Shown in pieces: positions 54,221 through 62,376 of a DNA stretch of 64,000 nt. The position numbers and the translations under genes are program-made. The notes beneath the pieces are model-generated. The model was not told the origin of the DNA, searched no databases, and saw only the letters and a program-made list of their open reading frames with translations. This DNA is from QZLE01 sp033852075 (GTDB lineage Bacteria > Pseudomonadota > Gammaproteobacteria > QZLD01). How positions within the stretch are numbered: position 1 is the stretch's first letter; every line of letters starts with the position of its first letter. The stretch is from positions 9,396-73,395 of the forward strand of contig JAWSVC010000014.1 of the NCBI GenBank assembly GCA_033852075.1. The letters are read 5' to 3'.

Positions 54221-55755
54221 GTGAAAATATTATTAAGGTTGATAACTCATCTTTAACTATTGAACAGGTTTGTGCTGTAGCCAAAAGAAAGCAGCAACTA
54301 ACCCTGAGTAAAGATGATTCGTTTCGTTCTTTTATTGAAAAAGGAACTGAGTTTTTAGATAAACTCTTAGAGAAAGATGGTGCTATTTACGGGGTTACAA
54401 CCGGCTATGGGGATTCTTGTACAGTTAAGGTTCCTCTGGAATTAGTTAATGATCTTCCAATCCATCTGTATACGTTTCATGGGTGTGGTCTGGGGGAATT
54501 TTTTGATGATGAAACCGGAAGAGCGGTGTTAATGACCCGTCTTGCTTCTCTGACCAAGGGATTTTCTGGAGTTAGTTATAATCTTCTGGCACAACTGGCG
54601 TTATTGATTGAAAAAGGCATTACTCCAATTATTCCTCAAGAAGGCTCTGTAGGGGCAAGTGGTGACCTAACGCCTTTATCATATGTTGCTGCATCATTGT
54701 GTGGAAAACGTAAAGTTTATTACAAGGGGGAGCAGTGTGATACAGAAGCGGTTTTTGCCAAAGAAGGAATTGCACCAATAAAACTTAGACCCAAAGAAGC
54801 TCTAGCCATTATGAACGGTACTGCGGTTATGACTGCAGTTGCTTGTCTTGCCTTTAAACGTGCTGAATACTTAAGTAAATTAGCTGCCAAAATAACTTCG
54901 ATGGCAACATTTGCTATCAATGGGAATGCTCATCATTTTGATAAAATCCTTTTTGATGTTAAACCTCATGCGGGTCAGCAAAGAGCAGCAGCTTGGGTAA
55001 GAGAAGATATTCATACTGGTGAACCATTAAGAAACCCAGATAGATTGCAAAACAGATACTCTATCCGTTGCGCACCACACATTATCGGTGTTCTAGAAGA
55101 TACACTGCCGTGGTGTAGGACAATGATCGAAAATGAACTAAATAGCTCAAATGATAATCCAATTATCGATGGTGATGGTGAGCATGTAATGCATGGTGGT
55201 CATTTCTATGGTGGGCATATTGCGATGGCAATGGATACCCTAAAGGTAGCAGTCGCAAACATCGCTGATTTGCTTGATAGACAAATGGCATTATTGATGG
55301 ATACAAAATTCAATAATGGCCTACCAGCTAATCTATCTGGTGCAAAAGGTGTTAGAGCTGCTATTAATCATGGTTTCAAGGCTGTGCAGATTGGTGTTTC
55401 ATCTTGGACTGCAGAAGCATTAAAACATACCATGCCAGCGAGCGTATTTTCACGTTCGACAGAGTGTCATAATCAAGATAAAGTTAGTATGGGCACAATT
55501 GCTGCGCGTGATTGTATCAGGGTGTTAGAGCTTACTGAACAAGTGACAGCAGCAGCGTTAATGGCTGTAACACAAGGGGTCCAAATTCGTAGAGAGCTTC
55601 ACAATGAAGAGATAGAGCTATCTGGCAACCTTAAACAAATGTTATCTCAGGTTAGAGAACTAACTGCATATGTTGAAGAAGATCGTGAACTTGATTCGGA
55701 TTTACGTAGAGTAATGGATGCCATAAAACAGCAGAATTGGAATCTATACGGATAA
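54217..55755 (+). CDS. Aromatic amino acid/histidine ammonia-lyase homologue (APE starter supply)
   Basis: A 512-residue MIO-type lyase. The autocatalytic Ala147-Ser148-Gly149 is in GSVGASGDLTPLSY. SSNDNPIIDGDG and HNQDKVSMGT are further family motifs. It would deaminate an aromatic amino acid to an arylacrylate (cinnamate or coumarate), the usual aryl starter of APE pigments. At the specificity pair, by constant offset from the MIO triad of Rhodobacter TAL, Phe87-His88 occupy the place of TAL His89-Leu90. Phe at the first position is the PAL-like choice, and His at the second recalls histidase. So the substrate is not certain. Catabolic HutH is unlikely since no hut genes are present and the gene is coupled to both neighbours. 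Confidence 0.9.
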   Translation: MSENIIKVDNSSLTIEQVCAVAKRKQQLTLSKDDSFRSFIEKGTEFLDKLLEKDGAIYGVTTGYGDSCTVKVPLELVNDLPIHLYTFHGCGLGEFFDDETGRAVLMTRLASLTKGFSGVSYNLLAQLALLIEKGITPIIPQEGSVGASGDLTPLSYVAASLCGKRKVYYKGEQCDTEAVFAKEGIAPIKLRPKEALAIMNGTAVMTAVACLAFKRAEYLSKLAAKITSMATFAINGNAHHFDKILFDVKPHAGQQRAAAWVREDIHTGEPLRNPDRLQNRYSIRCAPHIIGVLEDTLPWCRTMIENELNSSNDNPIIDGDGEHVMHGGHFYGGHIAMAMDTLKVAVANIADLLDRQMALLMDTKFNNGLPANLSGAKGVRAAINHGFKAVQIGVSSWTAEALKHTMPASVFSRSTECHNQDKVSMGTIAARDCIRVLELTEQVTAAALMAVTQGVQIRRELHNEEIELSGNLKQMLSQVRELTAYVEEDRELDSDLRRVMDAIKQQNWNLYG

Positions 55756-55760
55756 ATGAT

Positions 55761-56204
55761 ATGTCAAAGGATAAATGCAGTGTGAAAATAAAGGCCGAAG
55801 TAATCGTTGAGGTCAATTTTCATGACCTTGATCCAATGAATATCGTTTGGCATGGACGTTATCCGAAATATTTTGAAATAGCTAGAACTGAACTGTTTTG
55901 CCAGCTTGGATATGATATTCCGGATATGAGAGATTCTGGTTATATGTGGCCTATTGTTGATTTGCATATTAAATATATCCGTCCTGCAGTCTATCGACAA
56001 AAGTTAAAGGTTAGTGCCACTCTGGTGGAGTGGGAAAACCGAATAAAGGTTAAATATGAGATTCGCGATGCTGAAACAGGTGATCGATTAACTAAAGGAC
56101 ATTCAGTTCAGGTTGCGGTTGATGGAGCATCTCAGGAACTTTGTTTTGTTTCCCCCGATGTTTTGCTTGAAAAGGTTGAAAGGTATTTGGATGGGAATGG
56201 GTAA
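55761..56204 (+). CDS. Hotdog thioesterase, 4HBT family (APE cluster)
   Basis: A 147-residue thioesterase. The family signature is HDLDPMNIVWHGRYPKYFE, with the catalytic Asp in DPMN. It would release or edit acyl chains from the ACP. ATG 55761 is preferred; an in-frame TTG at 55737 lies within the end of the ammonia-lyase gene. The stop overlaps the first codons of the LolA-like gene. Confidence 0.87.
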   Translation: MSKDKCSVKIKAEVIVEVNFHDLDPMNIVWHGRYPKYFEIARTELFCQLGYDIPDMRDSGYMWPIVDLHIKYIRPAVYRQKLKVSATLVEWENRIKVKYEIRDAETGDRLTKGHSVQVAVDGASQELCFVSPDVLLEKVERYLDGNG

Positions 56205-56898
56205 ATTTTTTAAGCCCGCTGAGCGGAGTCGAAGTGAAATAAAAAATTTAATAAAAACAAATGGATTTCGACTCCGCTCAGTCGGCTTGTTTTTATTTAT
56301 CATGCCCTTGTTTTCCATTGCATCATTAGCAAACGCCTCTCCACTACTCGATGCTCTTAAATCGAAAACCACAGACGCTCAATCTATTAGTGGTAATTTT
56401 ACCCAGCATAAGATAATAAAAGGTCTTTCTATTCCATTAATATCTAAGGGCGAATTTAGTTATAGCAAAGAAGAAAAATTGGTATGGCATATACAAACAC
56501 CAATAGAAAATACCTATAGTATTGAATACAGCCAGATTACCAAAAAAAGTGCAATTGAGGATATTGTTGAAGGTTTGGATGCATCGGGAGATCAATATCA
56601 AAAGATCATAACTATGTTTTTAGATCTATTCTCAGGGAATTGGGGGGTGCTTGACCAGTATTTTGAGATCAATGGTGATAGTTCGCAGTCAGGGTGGAAT
56701 GCCACTCTAATACCTAAAGATCAGTTGTTTAAAACCATGTTTGTCAGTATGGAATTGCAAGGTAATGAGCATATAGATAGCATGTTCATACAAGAAAAGA
56801 ATGGCGATAAAACCCAGATAGAATTTAGCCAGGTGCAAGTAGTTCCTGCTAAGGTATCTTCAACAGAAACTCCTATTACAAAAAGAACAGGAGACTAA
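56191..56898 (+). CDS. LolA-like outer-membrane lipoprotein carrier (APE cluster) with in-frame repeat insertion
   Basis: A 236-residue periplasmic carrier, thought in these clusters to move the pigment lipid across the periplasm. Hydrophobic core of the signal peptide at about 33-48 (GLFLFIMPLFSIASL), cleavage after NASP-type LANA near 50, then a LolA-like sheet (DAQSISGNFTQHK, SKGEFSYSKEEKLVWHI). ATG 56191, inside the thioesterase gene end, has GAAAGG seven bases upstream. The stretch from 56219 to 56281 is a long inverted repeat that is translated in frame (RSRSEIKNLIKTNGFRLRS) and lengthens the positively charged n-region. Other starts (56113, 56197) are possible. Confidence 0.85.
   Translation: MGMGKFFKPAERSRSEIKNLIKTNGFRLRSVGLFLFIMPLFSIASLANASPLLDALKSKTTDAQSISGNFTQHKIIKGLSIPLISKGEFSYSKEEKLVWHIQTPIENTYSIEYSQITKKSAIEDIVEGLDASGDQYQKIITMFLDLFSGNWGVLDQYFEINGDSSQSGWNATLIPKDQLFKTMFVSMELQGNEHIDSMFIQEKNGDKTQIEFSQVQVVPAKVSSTETPITKRTGD
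56219..56281. repeat. Palindromic repeat inside the LolA-like signal-peptide coding region
   Basis: Perfect 15-bp arms CTGAGCGGAGTCGAA (56219-56233) and TTCGACTCCGCTCAG (56267-56281) around an AT-rich centre. The arms match the CTGAGCGTAGCCGAA sequence in the element at the window's right end at 13 of 15 bases. Confidence 0.9.
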
Positions 56899-56899
56899 G

Positions 56900-59290
56900 T
56901 TGATAGGCAGCAAAAAATTAGCAATATTATGGGGAATATGCGTCTTGCTTCTATGTGGATATTGCTTCTATAAAATTAATAACGGTATTGGTTTTGATAC
57001 CAGTATTTTGTCTTTATTGCCTGCTGATCAAAAAGATCCTGTTGCAGAAAAAGTTATCAATGAAATATCTGGAAAAATATCCAAAAAGCAGGTGTTTTTG
57101 TTTCAACATAAAGATTTTCAGAAGGCAAAAATCGCTGCTAATAGTTTTTGTAATATACTAAGAAGTCAAGATGTTAAGCAATCTCTTGTAAAGGTCTCGT
57201 GTGCGATAGATCCCAAAGAGGTTGAGAAGATCAAGAAACTATTCTTTAACCATCGTTATCATTTAATGGCAGATAGTTTTGCAGATAAGATTGCTTCTAC
57301 AGTAGATAGGGAAGTTTTAATAAGTTCAACATTAAAAGATATCTATGCTCCATTTACGCCGCGTATTGGCAGCATTATGGAGGATCCATTTAATCACTCC
57401 ATGGAGTGGTTTAAGCAGCTTGGATTAAATTCAAAGACATATATTAAGGATGGGTTTGTTACCGCAAAAGACAATGATCAGGAATGGTTATTGGTATTTG
57501 TTGAAACCAGAGGTGATCCCTTTTCAATATCTACGCAACAGTCAGTTTCTGAATTAGTCAGTCATGCTATTGCTCAAGTGCAAAAGGAATCTGATGATGT
57601 TGAAAAAGGGCTTGATATTGTAAAGTCAGGTCTTCTGTTTCATGCCCTTCATGGATCAAATACCGCAAGATCTGAGATCTCAACTATAGGGATTGGATCT
57701 ATGTTGTTAATTGGACTAGCATTACTTGCGGTTTTCAGACGTCCAATAAAAATACTATATGCATTTATTCCAACATTCATTGGTTGCCTGTTTGCATTCA
57801 GTATTTCACTATTGGTATTTGAAAGAATAAATCTCATTACCATGGTGTTTGGTGCTAGTCTAGTTGGGGTATCAATCGATTATGCACTGCATTTTTTATG
57901 TGAATTAAATGCTGATGAAGTAGATTCTGATAAAAACAGCAAACGTGGGGGGAATGGAGAAACTGCTATTAAGAAGATATTCTCCGGTCTTGTACTTGGA
58001 TTAGTATCCAGCTGTATAGCATACGGAGCATTGGCATTAGCTCCATTCCCAGGGATAAGGCAGATGTCATTATTTGCGGTGGCTGGACTTGTTGGTTCCT
58101 GGTTAACAGTTATTTGTTGGTTTGCTTTGTTAAAGCCATATTATAAAAGGGCAAAAAACACAGATAGACAAACTATTTCAGAGTGGATATATGTTCAGAT
58201 ATTGCGTGTAAATAATTGTAAACGTAATCCATTGCCTATTATATTAATTGTAGCAGTATTGGTTTCTATAACTTGTTGGTATGGTCTAAAAACCAACGAT
58301 AGTATTGCCGTGCTTAATAACCCTTCTTTAGAGCTAAAACAGTCAGAGAAATTGATTAGAAAATTGTTATCTCCTCCAAGTTCTACTCAATTTATTATAG
58401 TTTCTGCTAAAAGTGAGCAGGAGTTATTAGAGAAGGAAGAGCAGGTAACTACAATGCTTGGTGATATGGTGAAGTCGGATGAGCTTGAAGGATATAATGC
58501 TGTTTCAGATGTAGTTCCATCTTACGCTGCTCAAAGAGAAAACTATAAAATTTATGGAGATCAACTTTATTCTGAATCAGGTGCGGTTACACAGCTTTTC
58601 TCACTCCTCGGTTTGCCAAAACAGGAAGCTGAGAGTGTTTTGAGAAGTTATGCAGAAAATAAAGATAATCTGTTATCTGCCAAGGAATGGTTAGTTAGTC
58701 CGGCAGCCGATGCCATGGGTTATCAATGGATTGGCGAAACAGAATTTGGTTATCTTTCTGTTATTACTCTTACTGGTATTAATGGTAATGCAGTGCAGAC
58801 AATGTTGGAAAATAAGATCGAAGGGGTAAGGTATATCGATAAGGTTAAGGATATATCAAGTATTCTTCGTGATTACAGACAGATAATCATCGTAATGCTG
58901 GTAGCTGCGTATATTGCAGTATTTTTATTGCTGGCTTTAAGATATAAGGCAAAAGCGATCTTCATCTTATTGGCGCCACTTTTGGCCTCGATTTTCTCTG
59001 TTTTTTTACTCACTATTATTGGAATAGAACTTAATATTTTTTGTATTCTTGCTTTACTTCTTGTGCTTGGAATTGGTTTGGATTATGGAATCTTTTTAAA
59101 GGAATCAAACTGTTCAAAAGAGTCGGTATTTGCGGTAGTGCTTTCATGCTATACGACGATTTGTTCTTTTGGCTTCTTATCAATGAGTAATACCCCTGTG
59201 CTGAAATTTTTTGGTCTTACCCTTTTGATTGGGATTTTGCTGGTATGGATCTTCACTATTGTTCTGTATCGCTATCAGGGAAATAAGTAG
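56900..59290 (+). CDS. RND/MMPL-type exporter (APE cluster)
   Basis: A 796-residue inner-membrane transporter with an N-terminal TM helix, a periplasmic domain to about 230, a block of six TM helices (about 255-425), a second periplasmic domain and a second TM block (about 655-790). FGASLVGVSIDYALHFLCEL and LLLVLGIGLDYGIFLKES hold the Asp residues of the proton relay in this superfamily. It is the likely exporter of the pigment lipid. TTG start at 56900 is set by AGGAG at 56889-56893. It follows the LolA-like gene by one base and precedes the lipoprotein gene by nine. Confidence 0.92.
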   Translation: MIGSKKLAILWGICVLLLCGYCFYKINNGIGFDTSILSLLPADQKDPVAEKVINEISGKISKKQVFLFQHKDFQKAKIAANSFCNILRSQDVKQSLVKVSCAIDPKEVEKIKKLFFNHRYHLMADSFADKIASTVDREVLISSTLKDIYAPFTPRIGSIMEDPFNHSMEWFKQLGLNSKTYIKDGFVTAKDNDQEWLLVFVETRGDPFSISTQQSVSELVSHAIAQVQKESDDVEKGLDIVKSGLLFHALHGSNTARSEISTIGIGSMLLIGLALLAVFRRPIKILYAFIPTFIGCLFAFSISLLVFERINLITMVFGASLVGVSIDYALHFLCELNADEVDSDKNSKRGGNGETAIKKIFSGLVLGLVSSCIAYGALALAPFPGIRQMSLFAVAGLVGSWLTVICWFALLKPYYKRAKNTDRQTISEWIYVQILRVNNCKRNPLPIILIVAVLVSITCWYGLKTNDSIAVLNNPSLELKQSEKLIRKLLSPPSSTQFIIVSAKSEQELLEKEEQVTTMLGDMVKSDELEGYNAVSDVVPSYAAQRENYKIYGDQLYSESGAVTQLFSLLGLPKQEAESVLRSYAENKDNLLSAKEWLVSPAADAMGYQWIGETEFGYLSVITLTGINGNAVQTMLENKIEGVRYIDKVKDISSILRDYRQIIIVMLVAAYIAVFLLLALRYKAKAIFILLAPLLASIFSVFLLTIIGIELNIFCILALLLVLGIGLDYGIFLKESNCSKESVFAVVLSCYTTICSFGFLSMSNTPVLKFFGLTLLIGILLVWIFTIVLYRYQGNK

Positions 59291-59299
59291 GGAGGGGCT

Positions 59300-59893
59300 A
59301 TGGGGAAAATTCTCTTAAGTGTTGCAGCGTTTTTTTATTTATTTTTGTCTGGATGTTCATTACTAATGCCAGGGGCCGGACTTGAAGAGTTTCCATTAGC
59401 TGATATTGAATCTATATCTTCACATAATGTGCTTCAGCAAAAGATTACATTGTCATTTGATGACAAGCAGGTTGTTCTAATCGGGGTTATCGAACAACGT
59501 TCTGGTGGTATAAAGATTGTTGGTTTAACTGATTTTGGCAAAAGGATATTATTTGTTGATTATGATGGTAAATCCATCAAGGAAGAACTTGAGCCGATGT
59601 TGGCTGAATATTTTTCCGGACGTGATATCCTATTGCATTATCAAATGGCCTTTTGGTCAGAAGAACAACTGCATAAGGTGATTTCTGCTAGTGATTGGGA
59701 TTTTGTTAGTAATCTTACATCTGTTGATTTTGGTGACCCTAACCACCAGTCAGATAAAAAAGTAATAAGAGAATTTTCCTATCAGGGAAATATTGCTTAT
59801 AGGGTAAATCTTGAAATGGTTAAAGATGAAATAATCCAGGCAAAGGTTTGTAATACCGAACTGGGATATTGTTTAAAGTTTGAAAGCTTATAA
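59300..59893 (+). CDS. DUF3261-type lipoprotein (APE cluster)
   Basis: A 197-residue predicted lipoprotein with lipobox LSGC at residues 16-19 (FYLFLSGCSLL). It belongs to the DUF3261 group, a regular part of APE loci, and may receive the pigment at the outer membrane with the LolA-like protein, as LolB does in the Lol pathway (inference). No catalytic motif is visible. GGAGGGG precedes the ATG. Confidence 0.85.
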   Translation: MGKILLSVAAFFYLFLSGCSLLMPGAGLEEFPLADIESISSHNVLQQKITLSFDDKQVVLIGVIEQRSGGIKIVGLTDFGKRILFVDYDGKSIKEELEPMLAEYFSGRDILLHYQMAFWSEEQLHKVISASDWDFVSNLTSVDFGDPNHQSDKKVIREFSYQGNIAYRVNLEMVKDEIIQAKVCNTELGYCLKFESL

Positions 59894-59967
59894 CTAATCC
59901 AAGACAAGGTGTTTTGACCTTTAATCTAAAGGAATTATTATTTAATAGGTGAATTGGAACAAGAAAA

Positions 59968-61155
59968 ATGACCAAAGTTTATATCAATGATATTGGTATC
60001 TTATGTGCCCTTGGTACAGGTGTTGAAGCAATAAAACATAGTTTGTTTGATGTGTCTGAGTCGCCATTGATTAAATCCAGAGATTATATAATTGGTGAAG
60101 AGGTATGTGTTGGTAAAATTTTGGATGATCTTCCGGAACAGGATCCAAAAACTCCAAAGATACATAAAAGCAGAAATAATCAGGTATTACTAGCAGCATA
60201 TTTGCAAATAAAACAGACCGTTGAAAATGCAGTTAATCGTTATGGTTCGGACCGAATTGGAATTATCCTCGGTTCGAGTACCAGCGGAATTGCAAGTGGT
60301 GAACGTGCTTTAGAATGTTTTCAGGAAAATGGAGACTTTCCTTCAGAGTATCATTATTTACAGCAAGAGATGTCATCTCCTTCTGAGTATCTGCAAAGCT
60401 TGGTAAAAACAACCGGTCCTTGTTATACAATCTCAACCGCATGCTCATCTGGTGCAAAGGCCATAGCTTCAGCAAAGCGTCTTATTGAATCTGGTGTCTG
60501 TGATATGGTTATAGCCGGAGGAGTTGATAGCTTATGTAAGCTTACCTTGAATGGCTTTAACTCCCTTGAAGCTGTAAGTCATGAACTTTGTAATCCATTT
60601 AGCCAAAACCGTAAAGGTATAAATATTGGTGAAGGTGGTGGTTTATTTGTATTAAGTTCAGAGAAAGATAGCATTGAAATTGCTGGTGTTGGTGAATCAT
60701 CCGATGCATATCATTTTTCTGCGCCAGATCCATCTGGAGCCGGAGCTAAAAAAGCGATGCAAGATGCAATTGCGCATGCAGGTATAACTCCGGAGCAGGT
60801 GTCTTATGTAAATCTTCATGGTACAGCAACAAAGCATAATGATGATATGGAAGGAAAAGCTGTATTTGATGTGTTCTCTGATAAAGTTCCATGCAGTTCT
60901 ACAAAACCATTTACCGGTCATGCATTAGGGGCTGCCGGAGCTATTGAGCTTGGAATATGTTGTTTGGCGTTAACTGACAATGAAGGTAGATTGCCAGAGC
61001 ATATCAACGATGGTGAATATGATGATAATATTCCAAAGTTGAAACTTGTTGATGACGATTTTCAGCTTGAAGGTGATAGGGAATATGCCTTGAGTAATTC
61101 ATTTGCCTTTGGTGGTAGTAATATTGCCTTGGTTATTAAAAAGGTTTCTGATTAG
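59968..61155 (+). CDS. apeO: Ketosynthase 1 (FabB/FabF type, ApeO-like)
   Basis: A 395-residue condensing enzyme. Cys nucleophile in STACSSGAKA, His in NLHGTATKHND, His in KPFTGHALGAAGA. It would extend the arylpolyene chain with malonyl units, in partnership with the CLF-like protein. It begins a second cassette (KS, DH, KR, KS) 74 bp after the lipoprotein gene and is followed by the dehydratase within two bases. RBS not obvious (GGAACAAG). Confidence 0.95.
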   Translation: MTKVYINDIGILCALGTGVEAIKHSLFDVSESPLIKSRDYIIGEEVCVGKILDDLPEQDPKTPKIHKSRNNQVLLAAYLQIKQTVENAVNRYGSDRIGIILGSSTSGIASGERALECFQENGDFPSEYHYLQQEMSSPSEYLQSLVKTTGPCYTISTACSSGAKAIASAKRLIESGVCDMVIAGGVDSLCKLTLNGFNSLEAVSHELCNPFSQNRKGINIGEGGGLFVLSSEKDSIEIAGVGESSDAYHFSAPDPSGAGAKKAMQDAIAHAGITPEQVSYVNLHGTATKHNDDMEGKAVFDVFSDKVPCSSTKPFTGHALGAAGAIELGICCLALTDNEGRLPEHINDGEYDDNIPKLKLVDDDFQLEGDREYALSNSFAFGGSNIALVIKKVSD

Positions 61156-61157
61156 TT

Positions 61158-61622
61158 ATGAGTGAGCCCAAATACAAAATTTCACAACTCGTTCCACATG
61201 AAAAGCCAATGCAATTAATTGATGGTATGGTTGATTATGATGAAGATTGGTTTAAATCAGAACTTGAGATTACTTCGCAAAGTGAATTTTTAAATGAAAA
61301 TAATGCGGTGCCTTCATGGGTTGGAATAGAGTATATGGCACAAACTATCGCTGCATTTGCCGGTAGAATTTCACGTGAGAAAGGTGAGCCTGTTAAAATA
61401 GGTTTCTTAGTTGGTAGTAGGAAATATTCGTCTACTGTTACAGAGTTTTTGATCGGAATGAAATTGGTAATTACTGCAGAAAGGGTAATGCAGGGTGAAA
61501 ACGGATTGAGTGTTTTTCAGTGCACCATCGAAGATGCAGTTAATGGAGAGCAAATAGCAAGTGCATCACTGAATGTTTTTCAGCCTGATGATGCAAATGA
61601 ATTTTTACAGAATAATAGTTAA
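61158..61622 (+). CDS. apeP: Hotdog dehydratase (ApeP-like)
   Basis: A 154-residue beta-hydroxyacyl-ACP dehydratase-like protein. Glu58 in WVGIEYMAQT sits where FabZ/FabA have their acid. The usual HFP His is missing (ENNAVPSWVG in its place). The ligase fusion has the reverse pattern, so the two may share one active site as a heterodimer. The ATG follows the ketosynthase stop by two bases. Confidence 0.88.
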   Translation: MSEPKYKISQLVPHEKPMQLIDGMVDYDEDWFKSELEITSQSEFLNENNAVPSWVGIEYMAQTIAAFAGRISREKGEPVKIGFLVGSRKYSSTVTEFLIGMKLVITAERVMQGENGLSVFQCTIEDAVNGEQIASASLNVFQPDDANEFLQNNS

Positions 61623-61650
61623 CATAACAGCTTAATAAAGAGAAGTAAGG

Positions 61651-62376
61651 ATGAGTAAAACAGTATTAGTGACAGGTTCAAGTCGTGGAATTGGAAAATC
61701 TATAGCAATAAAACTTGCTCAAAGCGGGTACGATATTGTTGTTCATTGTCGCTCTAATATAGCAGAAGCTGAAGATACAAAAGCTCAGATCGAGTCAGTT
61801 GGACAAAATGCTAGAATACTACAATTTGATATTGGTGATAGGGATGTATGTCGTTCTCTTTTAGAGAAAGATGTTGAAGATAACGGGATATATTATGGTG
61901 TTGTTTGTAATGCCGGTATTGCACGAGACAACGCTTTTCCTGCTTTGACAGGTGAAGAGTGGGATTCAGTAATTCATACTAACCTTGATAGTTTCTACAA
62001 CGTTATTAATCCAATCATTATGCCGATGATTTCATCACGCAAACCAGGACGTATAATCACCCTGTCTTCTGTTTCAGGCTTGATGGGGAATCGTGGTCAG
62101 GTAAATTACAGTGCAGCTAAGGCTGGGATTATTGGTGCAACAAAAGCACTTGCTATTGAGCTTGCCAAACGCAAGATAACAGTTAACTGTGTAGCTCCAG
62201 GACTTATTGAAACAGACATGATGGAAGGGGCACCGCTTGAAGAGGCGATGAAAATGATTCCTGCTAAGCGTTTAGGAAAACCTGAAGAAGTTGCTGCTCT
62301 AGTTAACTTTTTACTTTCTGAGGAAGCAGCATATATCACACGCCAGGTAATATCTGTTAATGGGGGGATGTTATAA
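61651..62376 (+). CDS. apeQ: 3-ketoacyl-ACP reductase (FabG type, ApeQ-like)
   Basis: A 241-residue short-chain dehydrogenase. NADPH-binding TGSSRGIGKS, VCNAGIARDN, catalytic Ser in TLSSVSG and Tyr-x-x-x-Lys (YSAAKAG). It reduces the keto group in each extension round. Stop and next start overlap by one base (TAATG). AAGTAAGG lies upstream of the ATG. Confidence 0.95.
   Translation: MSKTVLVTGSSRGIGKSIAIKLAQSGYDIVVHCRSNIAEAEDTKAQIESVGQNARILQFDIGDRDVCRSLLEKDVEDNGIYYGVVCNAGIARDNAFPALTGEEWDSVIHTNLDSFYNVINPIIMPMISSRKPGRIITLSSVSGLMGNRGQVNYSAAKAGIIGATKALAIELAKRKITVNCVAPGLIETDMMEGAPLEEAMKMIPAKRLGKPEEVAALVNFLLSEEAAYITRQVISVNGGML

Noticed and set aside
54217..55755. Catabolic histidine ammonia-lyase (hutH)
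   Set aside because: No hutU, hutI or hutG nearby; the gene is coupled to pigment genes at both ends.
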